Of a stretch of DNA of 64,000 nucleotides, positions 22,060-33,741 are shown piece after piece. This DNA comes from Gari tellinella. Lineage: Eukaryota > Mollusca > Bivalvia > Cardiida > Psammobiidae. The position numbers and the translations under genes are program-made. The notes below the pieces were generated by a model. The model was not told the origin of the DNA. It saw nothing but the letters and a program-made list of their open reading frames with translations, and made no database searches. The stretch spans positions 33,707,619 to 33,771,618 of the forward strand of contig OV277872.1 of assembly GCA_922989275.2 (NCBI GenBank), in the 5' to 3' direction. Each line of letters begins with the position of its first letter. Positions within the stretch are counted from its first letter, which is position 1.

Positions 22060-22282
22060 GTTAAATAGCACTAACCCATTCATAACCAAGCCCAAGTACA
22101 CCGGCTTTTGCAAATAGTTTGGTTTCTAGATCAGAAAGAAGTCAATTTACTAACATTGTTTGAATATACATGTACTTTGATTTTACTTGCCCACAATGTA
22201 TAGCCTATGAGTAGTATGTTCTTAAATTATAAGGATACAAATTTGTTGACATCATTGTGTGTGAAGTTATTTAACCATAACC

Positions 22283-22539
22283 CTTTGAACCCTAGTCCCT
22301 CATATATGCATCCTTTTCAAACAGTATACATGTCATGATGTGAAAATTGCACTGGTCCTATACAAACAGTGAATACCCAGGTCAGAGGGCTCCATATGGA
22401 GCCCTCTGATCTGGGTCTTCACTGTTTGTCATAATGCAAAACATTAAAAAAGACAACCCTTAAAAGTCAGAAATGGACTTGACTAAAATGGAAACTTGGA
22501 TTGTTCATTTGAAATTTCAGGGAGGAAAGAGTTAGGTTA
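22283..22539. repeat. MITE with 'AAACAGTG...CACTGTTT' hairpin
   Basis: The central hairpin CAGAGGGCTCCATATGGAGC lies inside ACAAACAGTGAATACCC and GGTCTTCACTGTTTGTC. Related copies are at 25,765-26,013, 26,145-26,305 and, shorter, 8094-8151. Confidence 0.7.
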
Positions 22540-22864
22540 ATGTTCTCAGCAATACTAGAATATAGCGTATTCCAATATTGTTTACACTTTTGCGTCTGGA
22601 TTTAGATTCAACTTGTTTTGATGTTGGGTGAACTCAAAGGTAAAACTATCAGGCTCAATTACCACTTGCGAGTGATATCAGGACCTTCAAGGCCCACTTT
22701 TTAGCTCACCTGAGCTGTTGTGATCTCTCACCATCCTTCCATCATCTGTCTGTCTGTCTGTCTGTCCATCCATTCAGTTTTTTTCTTAGAATGACATAGA
22801 TCTGTGAAACTACATGTAGTACATAAAATCATGGAGTATTGACAAGGCATTTGAATGTTAGTAT

Positions 22865-23115
22865 TTAACCCATTACTCCATAGATAGTCATTTTTAGGCA
22901 TTTAATTTATTTCACCACTGAGGAAAATATTTGCAATTTAAACAGTCATGAATATGTATCATGAGAAATATTTGTATATTCTAGTAATAGATGGAAGCTT
23001 AAAGCAGGGCGAACGTAAAGCTGATAGCGCATTAAGGTGCATTCAGCTTTACTTTCAACCTGCTTTAAGTGATCTGTCTTCAAAGCTAGAAACAGGCTAT
23101 GGAGTAAAGAGTTAA
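22865..23115. repeat. TTAA-family palindromic MITE, upstream of exon 4
   Basis: From TTAACCCATTACTCCATAG to GGAGTAAAGAGTTAA. Followed after 7 bp by a second copy. Confidence 0.75.
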
Positions 23116-23122
23116 ATATTAA

Positions 23123-23332
23123 TTAACCCCTTACCCATAGCCTGTTTCTCATTTTGAAGACAGGTAACCGCTTAAAGCATTCTGCTTTACTTTCAGCCTG
23201 CTTTAAGCTACCATCTGCTGGAATATAGAAAATATTTCTTATGATACATATTAATATATATGTATAAATTGGAACTATTTTCTTGAGTTGCTGAATAAAT
23301 CAAAGGGGTAAAAAGGCGATTTTATTGGTTAA
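23123..23332. repeat. TTAA-family MITE, shortened, 33 bp before exon 4
   Basis: From TTAACCCCTTACCCATAGC to TTTATTGGTTAA. One hairpin arm is missing. The polypyrimidine tract of exon 4 starts just beyond it. Confidence 0.7.
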
Positions 23333-23365
23333 ATGAAGTATTTATTGGAGACTATTTATTTTCAG

Positions 23366-23474
23366 CGTTTCACCAATGAGGACCACCTGTCTGTACACAT
23401 GAGGAAGCATGACATGTCTCTTGCTCTCAACCTCACAACTCTTGGAGGTCTGTCACCGATTTCACTTTTCACAG
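23366..23474 (+). CDS. Exon 4: ATF2/ATF7-type zinc finger, second half
   Basis: The acceptor is TATTTTCAG|CG and the donor is TTCACAG|GTAATG, phase 0 in and phase 1 out. It reads RFTNEDHLSVHMRKHDMSL, supplying the two zinc-binding histidines (HxxxxH spacing) of the C2H2 finger begun in exon 3, then NLTTLGGLSPISLFT. RFTNEDHL is essentially identical to the signature of vertebrate ATF2/ATF7. The frame joins exon 5 by splitting the aspartate codon of DQTPTPT. Confidence 0.9.
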
Positions 23475-24085
23475 GTAATGCTTTTGTTTAACAGTATCAA
23501 TAAGTATTAAGTTCTTTAGATAAGACTTTAACTGAGGTCCTATCAGTACTATCTACACTGGGAATGAAAAATAACCAGAGGACTCTAAGGAAAAAGTTAG
23601 TTTTGTTTGTTAACGTCAATTTCTGCCATCTATGGGCTAATTGGACACCCCAGAGAGAGGGGAGCGGATACAGAGAACCCAGGCGCGATGTCTACTCTTA
23701 TTATCAAAAGAGTTCTCTGGTTCTTTTAGATGTCCAGTGTAAAGCACTGGTACATCAGACCTTGGTTTATAAGCTGATCACTGACGTCGTAATCACTCGC
23801 TTTTGAAACTTGAAACTTTATCATTTGGTTAAACGCCTATTTTTACAAACCATGTATTCAATGGCGTTGTACATCGAAATAGAATCAAAGCAGTTAAAAA
23901 ATAATGAAAATAATTATAAAATAAAAAGTAAAAAAAAGAAATAAAATGATGATCATAATAAGAGAAGATATAATATGATATACAGCGGTAAACCCTCGAC
24001 TACGTCCGTCGGTTTATGCCTCACTATCTGTCTATTATTAAGACTACCAACTGTCTCTCTTTGTCTCTTGTCATCCTTCTTTCTA

Positions 24086-24585
24086 TCTCTTTACTCCATA
24101 GCTTGTTTCTAGTTTTGAAGACAGGTGACTGCTTAACCCATTACCCAATAGCCTGATTTCAGTTTAGAAAATAGGTAACCACTTAAAGCAATTTGAAAGT
24201 AAAGCAGAATGTGCTTTAAGGCACATTATGCTTTACTTTCAACCTCCTTTAAGCTTGAAGACTGCTAGTATATAGCAAATATTTTTATTATACATATTCA
24301 TAACTGTAAAAATTTGAACCATTTTCTACAGTGAAGGAATAAATTAAAGGCATAAAAAAGCAGGTAATGGGTTAAAGCAGGCTTAAAGTAAAGCACAATG
24401 CACCCTAAGGCACATTATGCTTTACTTTCAGCCTACTTTAAGCTACCATCAGCTAGAGTATAGAAAATATTTCTTATGATTCATAATTTTTATCTCTTAC
24501 GGTATAAATTCGATCTAATTTCTTCAGTTTAGGAATGGATTAAATGAGTAAAAATGAGTATCTAAGACTATGTAGTAATGGGTTA
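24086..24585. repeat. TTAA-family MITE carrying a nested copy of its own family
   Basis: The outer element starts CTTTACTCCATAGCTTG, runs to GGTGACTGC, is interrupted, then resumes AAGCAGGCTTAAAGTAAAGC and ends AGTAATGGGTTAA at about 24,585. The insertion point is the TTAA of the usual GACCGCTTAAAGCAGG. Confidence 0.7.
24133..24375. repeat. TTAA-family MITE nested in a relative
   Basis: From TTAACCCATTACCCAATAG to CAGGTAATGGGTTAA, with a full central hairpin. It lies inside the copy at 24,086-24,585. Confidence 0.75.
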
Positions 24586-24884
24586 AAAGAGTCCTGTCCA
24601 TACCTAAATACACTTGAATTTACACTCAGGATAAATCCATATCAAACATATGATCGGGATAAAAACTACCAGACACTTATCAATGTATTTTATGTCAAAA
24701 TGCTAAGATCTAGATTCGAGAAATAAAAGCAGACAAACTGTTTGAAGTGCTCAGACAATATTCTTGCAACAAAGGGGATCAAAATCTATCACATTACTTA
24801 TTTTGAAAGAGCTTTCTGTTTTACCTTCTTTCTGCTCTAAGCTGTCATTTTGTCTATAACCCTTTAAAAGCTGAATAATTTTTC

Positions 24885-25090
24885 ATTAAAACCTCGCGAA
24901 TACGACCACTAAAAAGACGGCTAATTGGTTGTATAAAAGATAGGTGAAAGCTTAAAGCAAAGTGACAGTAAAACAGAAAGCTCATAAAGGAGCTTTCTGT
25001 TTTATTGTCACCTTGCTTTAGGCAGTTACCTGTCCTCAACGCCTAGTAATTAATACAATTTAGTGGTCGTTATAGAGAGGTTTTACTGTA
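24885..25090. repeat. MITE with 'GACCACTAAAAAGA' ends, copy 2
   Basis: From AAAACCTCGCGAATACGACC to GTTATAGAGAGGTTTTACTG, with inverted ends and a hairpin AAACAGAAAGCTCATAAAGG...TTTCTGTTTT. The partner copy is at 20,327. Confidence 0.75.
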
Positions 25091-25103
25091 TTTAAAAAAA
25101 AAG

Positions 25104-25262
25104 TTTTATTGCATTTCTGGATTTAACCCTATGGTGTCACTACTCATTAGAATTGTCTCTTCAAGACAATTCTAATGAGAAGTTACAGCATATGATTGGG
25201 TTCTGAAATGAGCAATAAAATGTTGGATTTGTTCAGTTTACTCCATCTTATCTGGAGCCCTG
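25104..25262. repeat. 6-bp-TSD MITE family, left-truncated, 14 bp before exon 5
   Basis: Contains the CATTAGAATTGTCTCTTCAA centre and the end CTTATCTGGAGCCCTG at 25,262. The left terminal repeat is missing. The exon 5 acceptor follows after only 14 bp, so the branch point for that exon probably lies in element-derived DNA. Confidence 0.75.
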
Positions 25263-25276
25263 TGTTCTGTTTATAG

Positions 25277-25389
25277 ATCAGACGCCCACACCTACCAAGT
25301 TCTTGAAGAACTGTGAGGAGATTGGTCTGTTTCAAGACCTGAAGAATCCTTTTGAGGACTCCCTTGACATTGAGAATCAAGCTTGTAAT
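25277..25389 (+). CDS. Exon 5: ATF2/ATF7-type phospho-switch (TPTP) segment
   Basis: The acceptor is CTGTTTATAG|AT and the donor is TGTAAT|GTAAGA, phase 1 in, phase 0 out. With the split codon restored it reads DQTPTPTKFLKNCEEIGLF followed by QDLKNPFEDSLDIENQACN. TPTPT is the dual threonine site phosphorylated by JNK/p38 in ATF2 (T69/T71 in human), and KFLKNCEEIGLF is the conserved activation-domain helix. Both threonines are kept, which argues for selection and against an old pseudogene. In ATF2 this would lead to the activation domain and bZIP. No bZIP exon is seen downstream within 38 kb. Confidence 0.9.
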
Positions 25390-25764
25390 GTAAGATACAT
25401 ATAGGATCTGTCATGAGTCGATGTTTAAGACAAGCTGATCTCAAACGAGTCAAGAATTGAAATGTTATAACTTTTCTATTCTAGACGAGTTTGAGATCAA
25501 CTTGTCTTAAACATTGACGAGTGACAGATTCTTTTTCTCACATAACGATTTTAAGCTATTTTTTAAGCAATATGCATTTTTTTTTAACCCAGGCGACGTC
25601 AAAACGCCTTTATAAATAGTGACGTTATAGTGACGTCATCAAATTGATCTCACACTTGTTGGAGACAAGGATATTCGTGATCATTGTTCGCTAAAGAAAA
25701 CAGGGGTAGTAGTTATGTGAGAAAAGCCAGTACTCCACTTTCCTGTATACTCAATTGGTGTTTT

Positions 25765-26013
25765 AACACATTCAACTCTAGGGACGAGTATACTCGTCAT
25801 TTATAAACAGTGTACCCGTGAGGATTACACTTGTCCAATGCAAACAGTGTAAACCCTGATCAGAGGGCTCCTTAAGGAGCCCTCTGATCAGGGCCTTCAC
25901 TGTTTGTCATTTTGAAATATCTTGCTAAAATCAGTCCTAAATAATCATAAATGAACCAGACTCATTTTGAAATTAGAATTGTCCATTAAAAAATCCAGGG
26001 GTGAATGAGTTAA
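25765..26013. repeat. MITE with 'AAACAGTG...CACTGTTT' hairpin
   Basis: Central hairpin CTGATCAGAGGGCTCCTTAA mirrored around TTAA. The outer text ACGAGTATACTCGTC and GGGGTGAATGAGTTAA marks the ends. A truncated relative follows at 26,145-26,305. Confidence 0.7.
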
Positions 26014-26305
26014 AAGGAAGTTTATAAAAATGTTACTTTAATCTGCCAAAGTGAACTACAATCTCATAACAGCTTAAAACCCTTTCAACTACATACCGTA
26101 TGCATTTTAGTGTCAACGTTACTTCTGTTGTGATATTTCTGAATGGATTTGAACCCTAGTCACGCATATATGCGTCATTGCAAACAGTGTACCTGTAGGA
26201 ATACACTTGTCCTATGCAAACAGTGTAAACCTTGATCAGAGGTCTCCTTAAGGAGCCCTCTAATCAGGGTCTACACTGTTTGTCATTTTGACTTAATTGT
26301 GAAAA

Positions 26306-28190
26306 AGGTCTATGGTCTCAACGTCCCAAGACTGCAACGTACCAGACGGATCGTCCCAATTATATGGATGGAACGTCCCACTATATAAAAATTATATGAA
26401 AACAGTATTATTTTACTGTTCCTTAATAAAGAAATGGTTTAATAATTTTCCCGAACCTAATCTGAAGGTTTTATGAAGAAATATTGTCAAAAAATTAACA
26501 CCCTATCGAAGGAAAAAAAGAATGCCTGTATAAACTCGTATCACGATGGGATGGAATGTTTGGCTTTTATACAAATGTCTCATTACAGACTAGAAGCCAT
26601 CGCAGGCTTTAATAAGGGTTGAATCTGTGTGTAAATCGGATGTACACATGTCATACGAATACAGTGAGGAACCTGATCAGGGGTTATTCAATCCTAAATA
26701 GTCATTAATGGACAAAACTTAGCTGGAAACTGGAATTGTCCATTCAGGGATGAATAGGTTAAGGAAAATTATCGGCGATTGTAAACCAAGAAAAGCCAAC
26801 TTTTTTAACAGGGGTGTCGATACAGTTACTTAAACAATATATATATGCCTTTAAATACGATATTAGTACATCAAATCTATTTTAGTTGGTGTTTACGAAG
26901 GTTAGGTAGGATCGGCAGTTTTCATATCGTCACCGATTTTTGGACAATAAAAGTATCTTTTTGAGCGGGAATTCATATATGACTTATAAACTGGTACACA
27001 GATACCTTTAAATACGCTATTACAACATAAAACCCTCTCTGCATTTCGAGTCGCTCGTCGATGAAAACAAAGAAAATGAATTCTGCTAAATATGACGCCT
27101 GCTTAAATCAATATATCCTCTATATGTGACTTTATTAATATCCAATTTACAAACAATTTGGAATATATGATGAGAATTGAGTTGGTCTCTAATCTGGATG
27201 AAACTGTTTGAAAAGGTTATCAGGAGATTAGCTTTAGCTGCCGTGACGGCCGTCGGAGTGTACTATTTGCAATTTTTTCTACGATCGGGTGTTCATTTTT
27301 GTAAATAACAGATATCCTAAATCAATCAGATTATATATCGTGAATAATCTCAAAAACAATAAATTATACAAAAATAGTATGATAAAACTGATTTTCTATA
27401 ATTTTTATAAAGTGGGACGACATTATTTGTTAATGACGAGTATACTCGTCGTTAGGGCTGAATGTATAAACCTACGAAAACGCCCCGAGTTCCCCATTTA
27501 AAATAGGGGTTATGCATTAATTCTATTTTTGGACTTTTTTCGACACTCCGGCCATGGCGTACAAATACACATTGAAATATCGAATACAACGTTTAAAATA
27601 GGTTTAAGATATAGTCTTGAAACTTATTATATCAATTTAAATGTATAGTATGAACTCATGGTCGAACATTGGCGACCATATAAAAGTGCCGAGTATATAT
27701 CCCTGACATACGAAAACAAAAGCCGAAATTCATTTAATATGTACATAATATTAGCTCGTTCCCTTGTGAATATTCTTTCCAGACTCCACCCACTATGAAT
27801 AATTAACTAAATATCTACTCTGTTATAATTAACAATCGTTTTTGCTAAACAGTTGTGACAACTCTGATCTATGATAACTCTATAGACAGGTATAGTAAGC
27901 CCTGAACAATGTCTGCTCTGTTTGCAGAGGCGTTAAAAGGCTCAGTCGGGAAAGGGTTAAGAGACCTACAAATTGGTGTTAAAACAAAAATCCCATTCAA
28001 AATGATTCTTTTATTGGATTAAATGCGGCTACACTTAAAACTGAATTGTCACTTTTATATTGACACCGATTTTAACAGTCCACAAAGGCATCTTTTTGAA
28101 ACTTGACTGAAATTAGTCGCAGGTTGGAAAACACAATAATTTCAAAGAAATCGTAATATCTGATATTACAGTAAAACTTACACATACAGT
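26306..28190. other. Non-coding stretch, no gene seen
   Basis: AT-rich DNA with a short GACGAGTATACTCGTC palindrome at 27,436 and a MITE-like fragment at 26,640-26,762. I found no exon with similarity or matching splice sites. Confidence 0.4.
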
Positions 28191-28192
28191 GA

Positions 28193-28404
28193 GGAAGACG
28201 TTATTCTTTCACGTTTAAACGCAAACGAAATGCAATTGCAATAAAATGTAGGAAATGACAACAAGTGGTCAATTCTGAATTTATTTATTTTAATCTGAGT
28301 GGCAAACATTAAGGAGCCTGGTCAGACGCCGGGTTACTCTCCAAAATGTTTGCAATGTCAATAATAAGTTTTAGCAAAAATGCGTTTATTTGGAAAGAAT
28401 AATG
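28193..28404. repeat. MITE with TTATTCTTT ends
   Basis: Left ACGTTATTCTTTCACGTTTA and right GCGTTTATTTGGAAAGAATAA are inverted. The centre is a palindrome around GGCAAACATTAAGGAGCC / CTCCAAAATGTTTGC. Related to the insertion at 6121-6400. Confidence 0.65.
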
Positions 28405-28589
28405 TGTTCTCCACTATAATTACCTAACAAATCAATAGTCCAGTCCACGGAATTATAAACTTCTGTATATTTCCTTGTCCAGTCAATATTATCTGTAACA
28501 AAACTATTCAAAGTCTGATTCGACTCATACACACAAACACGTAAGGGACGTGTATTGACAGGACAAGGTCTTTTGAAGTTAATCGACAC
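28402..28589 (-). other. Unassigned open frame, minus strand, cut by a MITE
   Basis: The minus-strand frame reads RPCPVNTRPLRVCVYES and DNIDWTRKYTEVYNSVDWT, with a fairly protein-like composition. It ends in the MITE at 28,404. I do not recognise a family and see no paired splice sites. It could be a decayed exon or chance. Confidence 0.2.
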
Positions 28590-28599
28590 AGCTTCTTAC

Positions 28600-30340
28600 A
28601 GGTTAACCGCTTTCTGATGACATGTTTCATCTGTTTCTGCAGACTTTATTTTCGGCAGTCGGCTCTATTCATAGTCTTTGATGTTGCCGCGCAGAGGGCG
28701 ATTTTTTTTTTTTTTTCAAAAAGGGACCATCTGCTGAGAAGAATCACCAGTCAAATTATCAGAACACACTGTTTAAATGTTATTTAAAAAAAATTGTAAT
28801 AGTTATGCACCCATGCAAACCTGGCCTATTAAACTACCGCTGTACCCAGACCATTTAGCCTTATCTATTTTGTTAAGCAAACAGTGTAGACACTGCTCAG
28901 ATGAATCCTTCACGAGTTCTTTGATCAGAATCTGCACTATTTGATGCCCCCGGTATCTATAAATGCGGATGCGTATAGCGTTGTCCTGTCCGTGTGTCCG
29001 TCCGTTAAGTAGCCTTTACCGTTTCCTCCAGCATCAAAACCACTTACTCAAATCCCTAGATACTTACACAGTTGTTGTCTTTAAGTTGGTTTACGGGTAA
29101 AATATTTAACCCTCATCATGTTAAGTGCGACTTGTCTAATAATTGCAAACAGGTTGTATCCAGATCTGGATCCAAACTATTTGTCACTCATTTCAACTTT
29201 TCTTCTTTTTCAAATGCATGAAAACTAATTTTCAGCTTATCCACAGAATTATACACTTTTGTATAATTCCTTGGCTTATCAGACAATATGTTTAAAAAAG
29301 ACGACAATTCAGCATGAACACGTTAAAAACTCTTTGATCAAATCTTCAAAGTTAGCCGACTTCGCTTCCCCGCTCAACATATTCAACTCACAAGTAGAGT
29401 TTGTTGTTTTCTAAAAGTGATGACAGCGGATTTTACTAATAATTATCCAATTGAAATACACCTTTTGGGAGCATGAAACTTTCCTTTTAGGGCCCAGATG
29501 TGAAATTAACAAATGGATAATGTTTCTAAATCTTCGAGTTACGATGTTCGTGTGTATGTAATGAGTTTACACGCAGTGATCTGTGAATGATTTTCTGGAA
29601 TTTTACGAAAAATGCTGAAGATATAAAAAATAAACTTGGCGAAAACAAAACACTTTTCATGGGAGTATAATTATAAGGTAAATCCGTTAATTTCATTCAA
29701 GTGTCATATATAAACCAATAATTTGCTGTCTTATTATGATCTATTATGATATCAATATCTTTTTTTTATAATGGCAATTTCGAATTGGAATTGAACGTTT
29801 GCTAAATAAATGAAACAAGTTGGAAGTTTTTCTGTGTGAATCAATCAGACATTTAAAAACGTTAAGAAAGTTAAGAAAGTCGCAAACATTTGAACAATTT
29901 ATCAAATCGTGCCGATGTTCACACCCTCGCGAAAAATATTATGCTATGCGATTATCAGCGCGTGCGGAATACACAGTGGCATATTAGACTTGACACGTGT
30001 ATATGTGTTACGCCTCTCGTCTGCAACTTTTCCCTTTCATGTATGCCGACATTTCAAAGAGTGTAATCGTAGACATGAAACATATACACAGTGAAAAAAG
30101 GTAGCTACTTGGGTGTGGCATTAGCGAAAGGAAACTTATCTTCTACGAAATACGAAGATTAATGCAATATGCTATAAGTGGATAAAACAACCCGACTAAC
30201 GGATGATAATACTCGCATAGGAACATCGTATGTACATAGTATGTAAGCAAAAAATATTTCATTTAATCCCAGTTACTCATTTAAATCACTATTTAACTTT
30301 TGCATCAATTAATAATTGTCAAATACGGGTGATATATATA
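28600..30340. other. Non-coding stretch, no gene seen
   Basis: Contains a short GGATCC-type palindrome at 29,150-29,195 and an AAACAGTG hairpin remnant at 28,874-28,945. No supported exon. Confidence 0.35.
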
Positions 30341-30344
30341 ATTT

Positions 30345-31637
30345 TTAGCTCACCTGAGCCAAAGGCTCAAGGTGAGCTATTGGGATGGCCCTGTGTCCGT
30401 CGTCGTGCGTCGTCGTTAACAATTGCTTCAAATGACATCTCCTCCTATACCGCTAAACAGATTTCAACCAAACTTTACAGAAATGTTCCTTGGGTCAAGC
30501 TCTTTCAGATTTGTTCAAAGAATTAAAAACAATGCAGAACTCTGGTTGCCATGGCAACCAAAGTAAAAAAATAAGGAAATCTTAAAAAATCTTCATGTCA
30601 AAAACTACAAGGGCCAGAGCTTAGATATTTGGCACATAGCATCACCTACAGGTCCTCTATCAAGTTTGTTCAAATTATGTCCCTGGGGTCAAAATTGGCC
30701 CCGCCCCGGGGGTAACAGTTTTACATAGAGTTATATAGTGAAAATTTCAAATGTCTTCTTCTCTGACACTAATATGACCAGAGCTTTGATATTTGGCATG
30801 GTGACACTTGTAAATGTCCTTTACCTATTTTGTTCAAATGGTTCTGGTCGGTTGAATATCTAGGTCATAATTCACATTCAATATATGTATAGCAGACAGC
30901 AATTCAGCATTATAAGAGTTAGACCCTAGCCACATTTCCTACTGGCAGAGTTACATAATTGAACTCAGGTCAGCTGAGGTACTGTAACAGAAGCATATGG
31001 AGTTGTCTGCTACATTTTTTATGCCCCTGCAGTTGGGGGCATATTGTTTTGTCTGTCTGCTTTTTTTTGTCTGTTTGTCAATTTGTTTGTCTGTCAGTCC
31101 ACAACTTTAATCTTAGCCATAACTTTGTTAAAGTTAGAAACTTTATAACTTAGGTCATGTTCTACAAAGGTCAATGTCATTTTTGAGTTATTTCCCAGTG
31201 TCATATTTTCTAGTCTTTGAGATAACTCCAGTTCTACTGATGTTAACCCTTTACCCCATACATATGCCTTTTTACGCCTTTAATTTATTCCTCCTCTAAA
31301 GAAAATAATTCCACTTTATACAGTCATAGAACTGTAAGATATAAGAAATAGTATCTATATCTTAGTAGATGATAACTTAAAGCAGGTTGAAAGTAAAGCA
31401 GAATGGGCAATGAATAATCATATGGAAATACATGTAGCTTGATAAGAAGAAGTGTCATGGATAAGGGCCATAACTCTGCCAACAATATGTTTTTAAATTA
31501 TTCCAATTTGTGTTTTGTTTTTTTGTCTGGAAGATAATTCCATTTACAGCTACATTTATATTAAAATGTTGTCTTGCCTATTAAGCTAAGGCACAATGAC
31601 CTCAGGTGAGCGAATTAAGGGCCATGGCCCTCTTGTT
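30345..31637. mobile_element. HINE-like element, near complete
   Basis: 5' TAGCTCACCTGAGCCAAAGG with a hairpin (GAGCCAAAGGCTC). 3' CTCAGGTGAGCGAATTAAGGG with hairpin GGGCCATGGCCC and TCTTGTT. It carries an internal truncated TTAA MITE at 31,243-31,406. The 5' 600 bp are close to 38,792-39,350. Confidence 0.75.
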
Positions 31638-32295
31638 ATCAAATCTTTCTTAAACTTGCTCAGATTGTATATGACTATAAGAGTTTGGATGAGTTTGATT
31701 ATGGTTGAAATCGGACTAATAGGTCAAGAGTTATCTACCTTTGAATTGCTGAAAATGCCATATTTAACGGTGTTTACACTCTAGAGGCAACAATTTTTAT
31801 CCAATCTTTCTCAAACTTGCTGAAGATTGTATATTACCATAAGAGTTCAGATGAGTTTGATTACAGTTGAAATCAGAACAATAAGTCAAGACTTATCTGC
31901 CTTTGAATTGCTGAAAATGTCATATCTAACAGTGTTTACACTCTTGCAAATACAGTTTTCAAAGGATTTCAATTATACTTGCACACAACGTATATAGCTA
32001 TAAGTTCTCGAAGGAGTGCAATTATTGTTGAAATCTAATAATTGTGGCAAGAGTTATATGCCCTTGATATACTTTGAAATGCTAGGAAAGGCTTTGTTTC
32101 AGTATTATTTAGGCTCTAGTTATCTGCCCTTGATGTACTTTACTATACTAAAGTAGGTCATATTCCAATGCTGTTTACATGCTATACTACAAATTTGAAT
32201 GGATTAAGAATGAAACAGGAGAAATTCAAAGGTAAAGCTATCGGGTTTCATTACAAATGGTGAGGGATATCAGGGCCTTCAGGCCCTCTTGTTTC
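31638..32295. repeat. Truncated HINE-like element
   Basis: Body units like AACTTGCTCAGATTGTATATG and the 3' hairpin GGGCCTTCAGGCCC with TCTTGTTT at 32,295. The 5' end is missing. Confidence 0.65.
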
Positions 32296-32691
32296 GTTAA
32301 AGATCTTGTTCTTGGAAACCACTGTCCAATTTCATCAAAACTTCATAGGATTGTCCAGTGTAGGGTAATCTCTTAGATTTCTTCAAATATAGGTCATCCA
32401 ATTGTAATTGTGGTTGCCATGGCAATCGATTGAAATATGGCATCAACAAATACAAAATACAAATCTTCCTTTTCCGAAACCACACACTGCATAATGCTGA
32501 GTCTTATCAATACCTAAAATGATGGAAACTCATTATTATATTACTTTAGTAAACTTATCTCAAATTCAAAGTAGGAAAATAAAGCAGATTGGTACATTTT
32601 GACCACCTATATGGTACATTTTGATCATGATAGTGAGTATGTTTTATCTTAGATACGTTTTGACCAAGATATGGTTACGTTTTGGTTTGGG

Positions 32692-33733
32692 CACAGGTAC
32701 TTGACACATACTTTATTATCTATGAACCCCCTCCCCCCTTAAAAAAAAAAAAAAAAAATTTTTTTTTTTACTATACTTCTATTATAGATACAAGGTAAAC
32801 AGCGCAATTCGACACCTAGTCTTTACTATCCACTTAAACTGATGCTAAAATAGACTCGATCGCCGATATTCTCTTGTGGTACCCTCGGGAAATGATTAAT
32901 TTATCAATATCTACTTTTTATGTCATCAAATTCCGTCAAATAACGCCACAGTACGTGAATTATAACGAAAATAAGCTTCAAAAAGTTTTATGTCGTTCTC
33001 TTGGTACAGAATTTATTGCCCAAAATAAGGGGTAATCTAGTCGGTTTGCACATTTAACGGCCTTTACGGCTGGAACTTTCACCTAATTTCATTAGAGCAA
33101 ATGCGTTTGTGTCGGAACATGACCCTCTTCACTATCAGCTATATGAAATATACATGTAATTTGGCACGAAATAGACAAGTGAAAGACTCATTTCATTTTC
33201 AATGCCATTTTGAATACCGGAATGAATCGAATGAACGGAGCGATCTCATTGGTCAAAATTAAACAGGTAAAGTTTATTTTAATTTTGCATTCTATGTAAA
33301 TTATATAAAACTGATAATATTTCATTTAAAGATGATTTATAATATTTGGTGAAAGTTCCAGTGGCATAGGCCGTTTATTGTGGACAAATAACAGATCACC
33401 CCTACATGTACATTCGTTGCTATGTACCAAGAAAACGACAAAAAACTTTTTGATGCTTATTTTCGTTATAATTCACGTACTGTGGCGTTATTTGACGGAA
33501 TTTGATGAAATAAAAAGTAGATATTGATAAATTAATCTTTTCCCGAGGGTGCCACAAGAGAATATCGGCGATCGAGTCTATTTTAGCATCAGTTTAAGTC
33601 GATAGTAAAGACTAGGTGTCGAATTGCGCTGTTTACCTTGTATCTATAATAGAAGTATAGTAAAAAAAAAAATTTTTTTTTTTTAAGGGGGGAGGGGGTT
33701 CATAGATAATAAAGTATGTGTCAAGTACCTGTG
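32692..33733. mobile_element. Foldback DNA transposon (hAT-like), 1.04 kb, 8-bp TSD
   Basis: Ends CACAGGTACTTGACACATAC and its inverse. The arms match over roughly 390 bp (32,692-33,085 and 33,345-33,733) with few differences, including a poly(A)/poly(T) stretch and CGATCGCCGATATTCTCTTG. Flanked by the exact 8-bp direct repeat GGTTTGGG (32,684-32,691 and 33,734-33,741). No transposase. Superfamily inferred from duplication length only. Confidence 0.88.
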
Positions 33734-33741
33734 GGTTTGGG

